From Paenibacillus glycanilyticus (GTDB lineage Bacteria; Bacillota; Bacilli; Paenibacillales; Paenibacillaceae), in the NCBI RefSeq assembly GCF_023715145.1, contig NZ_JAMBNP010000005.1, positions 1 through 64,000 on the forward strand: a stretch of DNA of 64,000 nucleotides. The letters run 5' to 3'. Below, piece after piece: positions 7,689-16,430 of this stretch. The notes beneath the pieces are model-generated. The model ran no database searches. It was given only the letters and a program-made list of their open reading frames with translations, and had not been told where the DNA came from. The position numbers and the translations under genes were made by a program. Within the stretch, counting starts at the first letter, position 1; each line of letters starts with the position of its first letter.

Positions 7689-8384
7689 ATGGGAATTTTT
7701 AAAAGAATGAAGGATATGACTAAGGCATCGGTGAATGAGGTATTGGATAAAATGGAAGATCCGGTTGTCATGCTGAATCAATACCTGCGTGACATGGAAT
7801 CGGAAATTCACCAAGCGGAAGTAACCGTAGCGAAGCAAATGGCGAATGAGCGCCGTCTGAAGCAACGTCTGGATGAAGCCGTTCGCAGCATTGGCGACCG
7901 TGAGTCAAAAGCAGAAGCAGCGCTCCGCGCAGGCCAGGAAGAGCTTGCACGCAAGCTGCTGGAAGAGAAGCTCTATTTCGACCAGAAGGTAAATGAGTAC
8001 AGCGATCTTCATGCACAAGCAAAAACGCAGGCGGAAGAGCTCATGCAGCAGCTGCACGGCATGAAAGACGAATTCTACCAGCTTCGCAATAAACGCAATG
8101 AGCTCGCATCCCGTGCTCAAATTGCGAAAGCGCAAAAGCAAATGGCTCAGATCTCTTCGAACCAAACGATTGACAGCGGTACAGCTTCAAGAGGTTTCTA
8201 CCGCATGGAAGAGAAAATTATGCAGCTTGAAGCCGAAGCCGATGTTCTCCGTACACCTTACGCATACAACGGAGCAAGCAGCAATGCGGGCGCTGTCAAT
8301 GCCATCGACATGGAGAAAAAGCTGAAGGTTGACGAGCAGCTGGAAGCTTTGAAAAATAAGCTGAACAAGCCTGAAGAAGAATAA
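7689..8384 (+). CDS. PspA/IM30-family phage shock protein A (second copy)
   Basis: 231 residues from ATG 7689, preceded by AAGGGAGAG, three bases after the PspC stop. The N-terminal [20 protein letters not shown] is a classic PspA/LiaH amphipathic helix, followed by [16 protein letters not shown] and long coiled coil, with a C-terminal helix [14 protein letters not shown]. It is closer to canonical PspA/LiaH than the copy at 6515. Expected role: peripheral membrane scaffold that preserves membrane integrity under envelope stress, probably regulated by the LiaS/LiaR-like pair downstream. Confidence 0.92.
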   Translation: MGIFKRMKDMTKASVNEVLDKMEDPVVMLNQYLRDMESEIHQAEVTVAKQMANERRLKQRLDEAVRSIGDRESKAEAALRAGQEELARKLLEEKLYFDQKVNEYSDLHAQAKTQAEELMQQLHGMKDEFYQLRNKRNELASRAQIAKAQKQMAQISSNQTIDSGTASRGFYRMEEKIMQLEAEADVLRTPYAYNGASSNAGAVNAIDMEKKLKVDEQLEALKNKLNKPEEE

Positions 8385-8406
8385 GGATTAAGAAGTATGT
8401 CATGAT

Positions 8407-8482
8407 GGAAGAGCGGATCGGGTAACCGGAATGTCATTAAGCCTTAACTTAATGACATTGAGGGCAACCGGTCTGCTCTTCC
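8407..8482 (+). repeat. long nested inverted repeat between pspA and the kinase gene
   Basis: An outer repeat (GGAAGAGCGGATCGG paired with CCGGTCTGCTCTTCC) encloses a perfect inner one (AATGTCATTAAG ... CTTAATGACATT, loop CCTTAA). The folded RNA would be a ~76-base hairpin with interior bulges. No T-run follows, so it is a poor intrinsic terminator. It could attenuate or process the transcript so that the structural genes exceed the regulators, as seen between effector and sensor genes in lia operons. Function is inferred. Confidence 0.6.
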
Positions 8483-8512
8483 CTGCGTGCGTAGTTAAAG
8501 GAGTGGACTTCG

Positions 8513-9526
8513 ATGGCTGACGGACAAGCCAGCGAGCATCATCGTACGGAGAGGCCAAATAAAGAAGCAAGGCGCAAACACGTAACCGAGACCGTATTGT
8601 GGCTCATTATTATCGTGAGCCTTGTCATCATTGTGCTTCAGGCAATCGGTTATATACAGCTGTACACGTTCAAAGGACAATGGGCGATCGTAAGTCTTAC
8701 CGTTATTGGAGCAGCCATGGCGGCAGCGGCTGTTGTAGGCTTCCTGCAGAATTCCAAGCTCAAGCAGGCTGTTGAGCGCCTCAGCGAACAGCAGCGCAGA
8801 CGCAGCTACCGGGTAACGCTGAATTCGGCAGAAGAAGCCGAAGGCGTTCCCGTAACCGAGGAGGAACAAAGCAAGGCGATATGGAAAGAAAAGGTTAAGT
8901 TCTCCGCTGTTATCGAGGAACGGCAGCGTCTTGCCAGAGAGCTGCATGATGCCGTCAGCCAGCAGCTGTTCGCCATCTCCATGACGGCGACCGCAGTCAG
9001 CCGTACCATCGAGCGGGATTGGGAGCGTGCGCGCAGACAGGTGCAGCTTATTGAAGAGATGGCTTCCGTAGCCCAATCGGAAATGCGCGCGCTGCTGCTG
9101 CACCTAAGACCTGTTCATCTGGACGGCAAAAATCTGCCTGCCGCATTAAGCACGCTGGTGGACGAGCTTAAGCAGAAGGTTCCGATGACGATCGACCTTG
9201 ATGTCGACGATACCATCACAATGAACCAGGAAGCGGAGGATCATCTGTTCCGGATCGCGCAGGAGGCTTTGTCGAACACTCTTCGGCATGCCAAAGCCGA
9301 TAGCATGGAAATTAAGCTGCATCGGAAAGGCTCCGAAGTACGTATGTTATTAAAAGATACGGGGATCGGATTTGATCTGGAAGCGAAGAAACAGACCTCA
9401 TACGGGTTATTAACGATGGAAGAACGTGTAAACGAGCTTGGCGGCTCATTACATATGGTCTCAAAGCCTGGAGAAGGAACAAGCATAGATATCCGGGTTC
9501 CGATTGACGGTGGAGTAGGGAAATAG
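8513..9526 (+). CDS. LiaS/NarL-type sensor histidine kinase
   Basis: 337 residues. Two membrane segments (about 22-45 and 55-78) with almost no extracellular loop make it an intramembrane-sensing kinase. The HisKA_3 segment ERQRLARELHDAVSQQLFAI carries the phospho-acceptor His145. The HATPase_c domain has an N-box (AQEALSNTLRHAKA) and a G-box (DTGIGFD). It is followed after 11 bases by its response regulator. LiaS and VraS monitor lipid-II-cycle damage; unlike the classic lia operon, no liaF repressor gene is present here, so the exact input is unknown. A ribosome site (AAAGGAG) precedes ATG 8513. Confidence 0.9.
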   Translation: MADGQASEHHRTERPNKEARRKHVTETVLWLIIIVSLVIIVLQAIGYIQLYTFKGQWAIVSLTVIGAAMAAAAVVGFLQNSKLKQAVERLSEQQRRRSYRVTLNSAEEAEGVPVTEEEQSKAIWKEKVKFSAVIEERQRLARELHDAVSQQLFAISMTATAVSRTIERDWERARRQVQLIEEMASVAQSEMRALLLHLRPVHLDGKNLPAALSTLVDELKQKVPMTIDLDVDDTITMNQEAEDHLFRIAQEALSNTLRHAKADSMEIKLHRKGSEVRMLLKDTGIGFDLEAKKQTSYGLLTMEERVNELGGSLHMVSKPGEGTSIDIRVPIDGGVGK

Positions 9527-9537
9527 TTCATGTACAT

Positions 9538-10227
9538 GTGAAGGAAGCGGTGAAGAAGGTGGAACCGATCGAACAACTAAATGAGCGGATTAAAGTGTTG
9601 CTGGTAGATGATCATGAAATGGTACGCATCGGACTCGCTGCGGTGCTGGATACGGAGGAAGGCATTGAAGTAGTCGGCGAGGCCAGCAACGGCTACGACG
9701 GTATTCGGCTGGCGCAGGCATATAAGCCCGACATCGTACTTATGGATCTTGTTATGGACGGTATGGATGGCGTGGAGACGACCCAAAAGCTGCTGGAGCT
9801 GTATCCGGAATGCAAAGTCATAGTTCTGACGAGCTTTATTGATGACAGCAAGCTGTATCCGGTAATTGAAGCGGGGGCGTTCAGTTATCTGCTTAAGACC
9901 GCAAGAGCAACAGAGATTGCCGATGCGATCCGTGCAGCGGCACGGGGCCAGTCTGTATTGGAGTCACAGGTCGCGGCCAAGATGATGAACCGCCTCCGCA
10001 AACCAAAGCAGCCGGTGCAGGCAGCCTTGCACGATGATTTGACGGAGCGGGAGATGGACGTGCTGAAGCGGGTAGCGAGGGGCATGTCCAACCAGGAGAT
10101 TGCGGACGAGCTGTTTATTGGGGTGAAGACCGTGAAGTTCCATATTACGAACATCTTTAACAAGCTTGGCGTTGAGGACCGTACACAAGCGGCCATCTAC
10201 GCGCACAAGCAAGGAATTGCGGAGTAG
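9538..10227 (+). CDS. LiaR/NarL-family response regulator
   Basis: 229 residues from GTG 9538; in-frame GTG codons at 9553 and 9562 are also possible because the receiver core only begins at IKVLLVDDHEMVRIG. The receiver has its acceptor Asp in DIVLMDLVMDG (residue 70 from this start). A LuxR-type helix-turn-helix lies at the C terminus (LTEREMDVLKRVARGMSNQE, then FIGVKTVKFHITNIFNKLGV). It should activate the operon it ends, probably through the palindrome upstream of 6191. Downstream is a terminator. Confidence 0.92.
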   Translation: MKEAVKKVEPIEQLNERIKVLLVDDHEMVRIGLAAVLDTEEGIEVVGEASNGYDGIRLAQAYKPDIVLMDLVMDGMDGVETTQKLLELYPECKVIVLTSFIDDSKLYPVIEAGAFSYLLKTARATEIADAIRAAARGQSVLESQVAAKMMNRLRKPKQPVQAALHDDLTEREMDVLKRVARGMSNQEIADELFIGVKTVKFHITNIFNKLGVEDRTQAAIYAHKQGIAE

Positions 10228-10247
10228 GGAATATGATAAATACCGAT

Positions 10248-10289
10248 GAGGGGCTAGCCTGAAGTTTATCTTTAGGAAGGCCTCTTTTT
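10248..10289 (+). terminator. intrinsic terminator after the response regulator
   Basis: GAGGGGCTAGCCT pairs imperfectly with AGGAAGGCCTC and runs into TTTTT. It ends the envelope-stress operon and faces the converging gene at 10337. Confidence 0.7.
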
Positions 10290-10336
10290 GCATCAGGGAG
10301 AGCTGGAGGACTAGCCCAGTTTTTGCTAAAATAAGG

Positions 10337-11005
10337 TTAAAGGCGACGATTGAGCAGCATCCCGCTTGTGGGGAACGGCCAGTACGTTGTCATGGAGTTG
10401 TAGTAACAGCTATAAGGCTGAAGAAGGGATATATCCTTGCGCAGCAGATCCAGGACTCTTGAAGAGTGAGGCTCCTCCAGCGCTTTAAGAAGACAGGTGA
10501 TCCAGCCAGCTGGACCAACGAGATGCAGAACGGAGTATTCTTCGCCGGAGGCTGATTCCGGCAAGCGCAGCTGCCAGGCCTCTCCTTCTTCTGTCAGGCC
10601 TAGTAGGCTGGACGAAGGATGAGCCATCGCTTGCGCAACATTTTGCCATAGCTGAGGTTTCAGGAAAGGTTCATACTTGTGGAATAGTGCGCGTAATCCG
10701 TTAACCGCTGCAATTATTCGCTGCAGCTCTTCTTCTATAACGGACAGCGAGGGATTCTGCTTGATGCGTCTGGCGGAGAAGCGGATGGCGAGATGGGCTT
10801 GTCTGCTGTGCTGAAGCCATCCTGCTGCCGTCTCGGCGGCATGGCGGTATGGAGCCCCCCAATCAAAGCTGTCCCATAGAGCAGGTCCGGGAGGCAGTCT
10901 TGTCGGCTCTTCCTCACGGAATGAATGACTGCCGTAAGGCCGAATAGGGCAAACGACAAATGATCGTTCGGTGCGGTTGGCGTGCGACAACGGAGTTATT
11001 GGCAT
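10337..11005 (-). CDS. conserved hypothetical protein
   Basis: 222 residues from ATG at 11005 (MPITPLSHANRTER...), chosen because AAAGGAGG lies 8 bases upstream on the minus strand; the frame stays open further upstream but lacks another ribosome site. The protein is soluble, rich in Leu, Ser, Pro and aromatic residues, with no signal peptide or membrane segment. The middle is likely helical (IEEELQRIIAAVNGLRALFH) and the C terminus is Tyr/Trp-rich (LLQPYSCYYNSMTTYWPFP). I recognise no catalytic motif or named family. It runs alone between two converging or parallel units. Confidence 0.7.
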   Translation of the reverse strand: MPITPLSHANRTERSFVVCPIRPYGSHSFREEEPTRLPPGPALWDSFDWGAPYRHAAETAAGWLQHSRQAHLAIRFSARRIKQNPSLSVIEEELQRIIAAVNGLRALFHKYEPFLKPQLWQNVAQAMAHPSSSLLGLTEEGEAWQLRLPESASGEEYSVLHLVGPAGWITCLLKALEEPHSSRVLDLLRKDISLLQPYSCYYNSMTTYWPFPTSGMLLNRRL

Positions 11006-11079
11006 GTTGACTGCCTCCTTTGCAATTGATAAGACCAGCATATTACGCCTGGACGGCAAAGACTGGCGAAAGGTGTCTA

Positions 11080-11466
11080 TCAGTACAAAAGAAATAAATA
11101 AGCTACATGCTCAAAATCCAGACTAATTACTTCACGGAAGGGAATATACGGACGAGGCTCGTAGTAGTAAGGGTCAAAAGGATAGGATTGTGTCTGAACG
11201 GGCGGATTCTCCGGCATGGCTGCATTAGCTTGAGATTGATTTTTGGATTTCGAACCGCTTTTCTTGCTCTTCTTTGTAGATTTAACCGGTGCGGACTCCG
11301 GCTCAGTTGCAACGGAAACATTAGGATCCCCATTCAGCGTCAGCTTCCCGCCTGCGCATCTGCTTAACAGGCCGATGTGCCTCGTTCCATCCTTCATCAC
11401 GATATATACTGGCATCCCGTAATATTGAGATACGACATCTTCCTGCAGAGGATAAATTTGATCCAT
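11080..11466 (-). CDS. hypothetical protein with Lys/Ser/Pro-rich central region
   Basis: 128 residues. The first ~45 residues look like a small beta domain (YYGMPVYIVMKDGTRHIGLL, then CAGGKLTLNGD). A low-complexity Lys/Ser stretch (KSTKKSKKSGSKSKN), a Pro/Tyr-rich segment (YPFDPYYYEPRPYIPF) and a C-terminal strand VISLDFEHVAYLFLLY follow. AAGGAGGAGCGC lies just upstream of ATG, a strong ribosome site. The layout (short beta domain plus PY-rich tail) recalls small Paenibacillus spore or envelope proteins, but I recognise no family. It is transcribed in the same direction as the gene at 10337 and away from the YwmB-like gene. Confidence 0.7.
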   Translation of the reverse strand: MDQIYPLQEDVVSQYYGMPVYIVMKDGTRHIGLLSRCAGGKLTLNGDPNVSVATEPESAPVKSTKKSKKSGSKSKNQSQANAAMPENPPVQTQSYPFDPYYYEPRPYIPFREVISLDFEHVAYLFLLY

Positions 11467-11569
11467 CCGCGCTCCTCCTTATGTGTACTTGTTTTAGGCT
11501 TTGCAACCAGTGTATTCACCTACAGGCGAATGGGTATGGTTAAACACCTAACGGTAATAAATGGTTGAT

Positions 11570-11576
11570 AGGAGGG
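11570..11576 (+). promoter_or_regulatory. Shine-Dalgarno deciding an ATC start
   Basis: AGGAGGG lies 7 bases upstream of ATC 11584. No ATG, GTG or TTG occurs in this frame between the stop at 11569-11571 and ATG 11632, and that ATG has no ribosome site. Confidence 0.6.
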
Positions 11577-11583
11577 ATCTGTC

Positions 11584-12333
11584 ATCGGGGCAAATAATCG
11601 ATTTGTTAGAAAGACAGCCGAGCAATCTTCTATGCAGAGAGCCCGGCTTGCCGTTATGTTGGCAGCTGTTGTGCTGGTAATGGGAATCATTTGGGCTGTC
11701 GTTAACAGGGACCAGATCCGGTCAGGTAAAAATCCGAGTCTCGTCGCGCATGACATTGCATTGCTGTGGCAGTGGACAGACAAGCTATACAGTAAAGGGG
11801 CAGCCGCTGCCGAATGGACAATCCGATGGGATCTTGAAGGAGAGGCAGCTTCTCTGGAGCAGGCGGAACAACAGCTTCAGGCGGATGAAAAGGGGCAGAT
11901 GCAGGGAACACTGTCCATATTCCCGTTAACATCTGACAGTCAGGCGATGGTTGTGTATGTTACGAAGCAAAGGACAAATCAGAAAGATCTCCTGGCTTTT
12001 GTGAATAACGCGGAAACACTATTTAAAGAATCGGGCATTGCCTATACCGGGGGAATGACGGTTCGGGGGGAGGCGGAATATAATAACGCAGCAGACCGGC
12101 TGGCCCAGGCAGCGGGCGGCAAACGGATTGACCGGTATAAGGATGATAGCGGAACGGTAAGCGAAGCGTACTATTCCGAGAAGCTGTTCTCCTCCGTTGA
12201 AGCAGGTGCAGGGAAGAAGGCCAATCTGCAAATTGCCGAGCATAGGGAGACGGAATCCGGGGTGCTGTCCTTAATCGTTGGAACCCCTTTAATTACAGGG
12301 GATTATACGGTTTCGGAGCAAGGAAATGATTAG
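11584..12333 (+). CDS. membrane-anchored YwmB-like protein, probable ATC start
   Basis: 249 residues if translation begins at ATC 11584, 233 if at ATG 11632. A single N-terminal membrane segment (RLAVMLAAVVLVMGIIWAVV) is followed by an extracytoplasmic domain of about 200 residues. The C-terminal part (AGAGKKANLQIAEHRETESG, then LIVGTPLITGDY) resembles the YwmB family, which has a TATA-box-binding-protein-like fold and unknown function, probably linked to sporulation or the envelope. The strong ribosome site AGGAGGG sits 7 bases before ATC and far from ATG, so ATC is favoured. YwmB is usually near spoIID and the ATP synthase genes; here it stands alone before zwf. The family assignment is moderately sure. 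Confidence 0.6.
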   Translation: MGANNRFVRKTAEQSSMQRARLAVMLAAVVLVMGIIWAVVNRDQIRSGKNPSLVAHDIALLWQWTDKLYSKGAAAAEWTIRWDLEGEAASLEQAEQQLQADEKGQMQGTLSIFPLTSDSQAMVVYVTKQRTNQKDLLAFVNNAETLFKESGIAYTGGMTVRGEAEYNNAADRLAQAAGGKRIDRYKDDSGTVSEAYYSEKLFSSVEAGAGKKANLQIAEHRETESGVLSLIVGTPLITGDYTVSEQGND

Positions 12334-12456
12334 AAGAAATATGAAGGTTAATTAGTTTTTTTTTATGATGGGATGAATAGCAGTTTAAGGATTAATATGC
12401 TAAACTACATAAATAAAAATAAAAAAATATAGGAAAGAATGAGGGAACTGACTGAA

Positions 12457-14001
12457 ATGAACGTTGAATCATCAAATGCGCAAGGCGCTATTTATTATAT
12501 TTTTGGAGCGACAGGCGATTTGGCGAAGCGCAAGTTGTTTCCAGCCTTGTTCAGCTTATATAAAGAAGGAAAGCTGTCTGAAAATTTCGCCGTTGTTGGA
12601 TTAGCCCGCAGAGAGCGCACAAACGAGCAGTTCCGTGCCGATCTGTATGAATCGATCGTAGAATTCTGCCGCTATAAAGCAGAGGACGTTGAGCTCTGGA
12701 ACCGTTTCGCGGAGCACTTCGAATATATGCCGCTTGATATTAACAATGTGGAAGCTTTCCGCGGTCTGGCTACCCTGTCGGATCAACTGGATGCGAAATT
12801 CAATATTCCGGGCAACCGCCTGTTCTATCTGGCGCTTGCGCCATCCCTGTTCGGACCCGTATCGTTCAGCCTGCAGGGCGGCGGACTGCTGGAGTCGAAG
12901 GGCTGGCACCGCGTGGTCATCGAGAAGCCGTTTGGCTATGACCTGGAATCGGCGCAAAAACTCAATGATCAAATTACTCAAGTATTCAAAGAAGAAGAGA
13001 TCTACCGCATTGACCACTACCTCGGTAAAGAGATGGTGCAAAATATTCAAGTTATCCGTTTTGCGAACGCGTTTTTTGAACCGCTCTGGAACAACAATCA
13101 TATCGCAAACGTGCAAATTACGCTGTCTGAGACCGTTGGCGTAGAAGAGCGCGGCGGTTACTACGACAAGTCCGGCGCTTTGCGCGACATGGGTCAGAAC
13201 CATATGCTTCAAATGCTGACGATGATCGCAATGGAGCCGCCTAGCCGTCTGCATGGCGAAGATATTCGCGATGAGAAGGTAAAAGTGCTTCGTTCCCTTC
13301 GTCCGTACAAATCGAGCGAAGAAGTGCGCAATATGGTTGTACGCGGCCAATACAGCGAAGGTTCCCTGAAAGGGAAGGAGCTTCCCGGTTACCGCCAAGA
13401 GGATTCGGTTGCCGAGAATTCCGCAACGGAAACTTATTTCGCTGCCAAGCTGGCGGTTGATAACTTCCGCTGGGCAGGCGTACCTTTCTATATCCGTACA
13501 GGCAAACGTCTTCCGGTAAAAACGACGGAAGTGGTAATCGAGTTCAAATCGATGCCGCAAAACGTTTTGTTCGCGCAGCGCCATGACCTGCAGCCTAACC
13601 TGCTCGTTATCCGCGTTAACCCGATGGAGGGCATCTATATTAAAGTGAATGCCAAAACTCCGGGCGAAGACAATTCGGTACAGCCGGTAAACATGGAATT
13701 CTGCCAAAGCTGCCAAATCGGCATCAATACGCCGGAAGCTTACGAGCGTCTGATCCACGATGCGGTTCGCGGCGATTCGACTTACTTCACACGTTGGGAT
13801 GAAGTCGCTCAAGCTTGGGAATTTGTAGACCGTATTGCCGCTGCTTGGCGAGAAGGTACGTCTGACCTGCAGCATTACCCGGCAGGCTCGTGGGGTCCTG
13901 AAAAAGCGGATCAGCTGCTGGCGCAAGACGGCTTCAAATGGTGGCCGGTTAACGGGCAGGATGAAGACAACGTTATCTGGGTTTCAAATAGCGGCAAATA
14001 A
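12457..14001 (+). CDS. zwf: glucose-6-phosphate 1-dehydrogenase
   Basis: 514 residues from ATG 12457; the in-frame ATG at 12439 would give 520, but AGGAAAG is almost touching it whereas GAGGG (12441-12445) is 11 bases before 12457. The enzyme oxidises glucose-6-phosphate to 6-phosphogluconolactone with NADP+, the entry to the oxidative pentose phosphate pathway. The N-terminal Rossmann motif GATGDLAKRKLFPALF and the active-site signature RIDHYLGKEMVQN with the catalytic His are intact, and the full C-terminal domain is present (family length about 490-510). The 105-base gap upstream is AT-rich and may hold the promoter, but no clear boxes are visible. The next gene begins 39 bases downstream. 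Confidence 0.97.
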   Translation: MNVESSNAQGAIYYIFGATGDLAKRKLFPALFSLYKEGKLSENFAVVGLARRERTNEQFRADLYESIVEFCRYKAEDVELWNRFAEHFEYMPLDINNVEAFRGLATLSDQLDAKFNIPGNRLFYLALAPSLFGPVSFSLQGGGLLESKGWHRVVIEKPFGYDLESAQKLNDQITQVFKEEEIYRIDHYLGKEMVQNIQVIRFANAFFEPLWNNNHIANVQITLSETVGVEERGGYYDKSGALRDMGQNHMLQMLTMIAMEPPSRLHGEDIRDEKVKVLRSLRPYKSSEEVRNMVVRGQYSEGSLKGKELPGYRQEDSVAENSATETYFAAKLAVDNFRWAGVPFYIRTGKRLPVKTTEVVIEFKSMPQNVLFAQRHDLQPNLLVIRVNPMEGIYIKVNAKTPGEDNSVQPVNMEFCQSCQIGINTPEAYERLIHDAVRGDSTYFTRWDEVAQAWEFVDRIAAAWREGTSDLQHYPAGSWGPEKADQLLAQDGFKWWPVNGQDEDNVIWVSNSGK

Positions 14002-14040
14002 TTTATTCATAGCACACCGCTGACGGAGGGATATGCCTTT

Positions 14041-14664
14041 ATGTTTAAGGTTTACGATATTTCGATGACAATCGAAGAGGGTATGCAAGTATGGGGCAAC
14101 CATGAAGGCAAGCAGCCCAAAATCAACTCTCAGCCTACCTCTCCAGACGGCGTTAATGAATCGCGCATCGATATGGATGTCCATTGCGGCACCCATGTCG
14201 ATGCGCCTCTGCATATGCTGGAGGATGGCGAAACAATCGAGACGCTTGGTCTTGAGGAGCTCGTTGGCAACGCACGGGTTCTGGATTTCACGAATGTGAA
14301 AAACAGCATCACAAGAGAAGACCTCGAAAAGCATGGCCTTCAAAAGGGCGAGTTCATTCTTGTGAAGACAAGCAACTCTTATACGGATACTTTCGAATCC
14401 GATTTTGTATTCCTGCGGGAAGACGGAGCTCGTTATCTCGTTGAGGTAGGAGTGCGCGGCATTGGTACAGACGGATTGGGAATCGAACGGTCCCAGGCGG
14501 AATATCCAACCCACCGCACGCTGTTCCGCAATAATATTATTATCGTAGAAGGGCTTCGCCTGAAGGAAGTGCCGCCGGGCTCCTACTTCATGGTGATCGC
14601 ACCTTTGAAACTGACCGGTATTGAAGCCGCGCCGGCACGTGCGCTGCTGATCGGGAATGGATAA
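14041..14664 (+). CDS. cyclase-family metal hydrolase (kynurenine formamidase-like)
   Basis: 207 residues, a typical length for the cyclase/KynB family. The metal-binding signature H-x-G-T-H-x-D-x-P-x-H is intact in DVHCGTHVDAPLHM. Members hydrolyse N-formylkynurenine, isatin or related amides or lactones. No tryptophan-degradation gene is nearby, so the substrate is open and the kynB name is not justified. The gene sits between zwf and prfC with short gaps (39 bases each side) and may be co-transcribed with zwf. No signal peptide; cytoplasmic. Confidence 0.85.
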   Translation: MFKVYDISMTIEEGMQVWGNHEGKQPKINSQPTSPDGVNESRIDMDVHCGTHVDAPLHMLEDGETIETLGLEELVGNARVLDFTNVKNSITREDLEKHGLQKGEFILVKTSNSYTDTFESDFVFLREDGARYLVEVGVRGIGTDGLGIERSQAEYPTHRTLFRNNIIIVEGLRLKEVPPGSYFMVIAPLKLTGIEAAPARALLIGNG

Positions 14665-14703
14665 AGGAGCGTTGCTTCGCGACGCTATGAAGGGAAGGCA
14701 AGC

Positions 14704-16293
14704 ATGAGCCAAACGTTAAGCAATGAAATAACACAGGAAGTAGATAAGCGCCGTACCTTTGCGATTATCTCTCACCCTGACGCCGGTAAAACCACATTAA
14801 CAGAGAAGCTCCTCTTATTCGGGGGAGCTATTCGTCTTGCAGGGTCCGTAAAAGCCCGTAAGGCGAGCCGACACGCAACATCCGACTGGATGGAAATCGA
14901 GAAGCAGCGCGGTATCTCCGTTACGTCCAGTGTGATGCAGTTCGATTACCTGGGTCACCGGGTTAATATTCTGGATACGCCTGGTCACCAGGATTTCTCT
15001 GAAGACACGTACCGTACGCTTACTGCAGCGGACAGCGCGGTTATGCTGATCGACGTTGCGAAAGGCGTCGAGGCGCAGACGATCAAGCTGTTCCAGGTCT
15101 GCCGCAAACGCGGTATTCCGATCTTCACGTTCATTAACAAGCTGGACCGTGAAGGCCAAAGCCCGTTTGAGCTGATGGAAGAGCTGGAGCGTGTGCTGGG
15201 CATCCGTTCGGTGCCAATGAACTGGCCGATCGGCATGGGCCGCGAGCTGTGCGGCGTATACGACCGGATGAAGAATCAGGTTGAGTTGTTCCAAGGCAAT
15301 GACCATAGCACGATTGAGGTTCGCAAAGTCGATGACTACAACGATCCGTATATTCGTGAAATGGCTGGAGATTATCTGCATGATCAGCTCATTCAGGACT
15401 TGGAGCTGCTTGATGTAGCGGGCGATCCATTTGATTTCGAAAAGGTTCGGGCAGGCGAATTGACGCCGATCTTCTTCGGAAGCGCCGTGAACAACTTCGG
15501 CGTTCAAACCTTCCTTGAGAACTTCCTGGAGCTGGCTCCAAAGCCGGCTCCGCGGATGAGCACGGGCGGATCTGTTGACCCGACAAACGAGAAGTTCTCC
15601 GGTTACGTCTTCAAGATTCAAGCCAACATGAATCCGGCGCACCGCGACCGTATCGCTTTCCTTCGGATTTGCTCTGGACGATTCGAACGCGGCATGAGCG
15701 TTCGCCATGTCCGCGCGGGCAAAGACATTAAGCTGTCCCAGCCGCAGCAATTCCTGGCGCAGGACCGCGATATTGTCGAGACGGCTTATCCGGGCGATAT
15801 TATCGGTTTGTTCGACCCGGGTATTTTCCGGATTGGCGATTCGTTGTCGCAAGGCTCCGAGGTTGTATTCGATGAGCTTCCTACGTTCTCTCCGGAGATC
15901 TTCGCCAAGGTTACCGTTAAGAACGCTTTGAAGCATAAGCAGTATCAGAAGGGGATAGACCAGCTGACCGAAGAGGGCACCATTCAGGTATTCTACACCG
16001 CAAGCGGCTTTGCTGACGAGACGATTCTAGGCGTAGTCGGCCACCTGCAATTCGAGGTGTTCGAATACCGGATGAAGGGCGAATACGGCGTGGATATTCA
16101 GCTTCACCGTATGCAGTTCCAATTCGCGCGCTGGATAGTTGACGATAAGATCGATCCTTCGAAGTTCCGGATTAATTCCACGCTTGTGAAGGACAAAAAA
16201 GGCAATTATGTTGTCCTGTTCGAGAATGAATACGCGATGCGTACCGCTATGGATAAGAATCCTACGATGAAGTTCCTGGAGACGGCTCCATAA
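14704..16293 (+). CDS. prfC: peptide chain release factor 3
   Basis: 529 residues, the standard RF3 length. RF3 is a translational GTPase that recycles RF1 and RF2 from the ribosome after termination. GTPase motifs are visible: P-loop SHPDAGKTT (about 23-31), switch I region with EKQRGISV, G3 DTPGHQDF and G4 NKLDRE. The RF3-specific C-terminal domain (QFEVFEYRMKGEYGVDI) separates it from EF-G. GAAGGCAAGC precedes the ATG. It is followed by a strong terminator, so it ends the zwf-cyclase-prfC group. Confidence 0.97.
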   Translation: MSQTLSNEITQEVDKRRTFAIISHPDAGKTTLTEKLLLFGGAIRLAGSVKARKASRHATSDWMEIEKQRGISVTSSVMQFDYLGHRVNILDTPGHQDFSEDTYRTLTAADSAVMLIDVAKGVEAQTIKLFQVCRKRGIPIFTFINKLDREGQSPFELMEELERVLGIRSVPMNWPIGMGRELCGVYDRMKNQVELFQGNDHSTIEVRKVDDYNDPYIREMAGDYLHDQLIQDLELLDVAGDPFDFEKVRAGELTPIFFGSAVNNFGVQTFLENFLELAPKPAPRMSTGGSVDPTNEKFSGYVFKIQANMNPAHRDRIAFLRICSGRFERGMSVRHVRAGKDIKLSQPQQFLAQDRDIVETAYPGDIIGLFDPGIFRIGDSLSQGSEVVFDELPTFSPEIFAKVTVKNALKHKQYQKGIDQLTEEGTIQVFYTASGFADETILGVVGHLQFEVFEYRMKGEYGVDIQLHRMQFQFARWIVDDKIDPSKFRINSTLVKDKKGNYVVLFENEYAMRTAMDKNPTMKFLETAP

Positions 16294-16314
16294 GCGGCGG
16301 AATATAGATATGCT

Positions 16315-16350
16315 AAATCCCCTGATCGGCTGAGATCAGGGGATTTTTTT
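16315..16350 (+). terminator. intrinsic terminator after prfC
   Basis: A perfect 13-bp stem (AAATCCCCTGATC / GATCAGGGGATTT) with loop GGCTGA, followed by a run of T. Confidence 0.93.
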
Positions 16351-16401
16351 CGCATGGCTTAGCTTTTATGAAAAAAGAGGAAATTTTCTTGGCTTATCCG
16401 A

Positions 16402-16430
16402 TTGACGGAATAACGCTTTCATGACATAAT
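16402..16430 (+). promoter_or_regulatory. sigma-A promoter of the LacI-regulated operon
   Basis: TTGACG (16402-16407), a 17-base spacer and CATAAT (16425-16430): a near-consensus vegetative promoter. The operator palindrome overlaps the -10 and the expected start site, so a bound repressor would block RNA polymerase. Confidence 0.8.

Noticed and set aside
12601..13926. 441-codon open frame antisense to zwf
   Set aside because: It is fully covered by the strongly supported zwf frame and lacks recognisable domains; high-GC third positions create long antisense frames.
14815..15936. 373-codon open frame antisense to prfC
   Set aside because: Entirely inside a gene with intact GTPase motifs; no ribosome site or domain.
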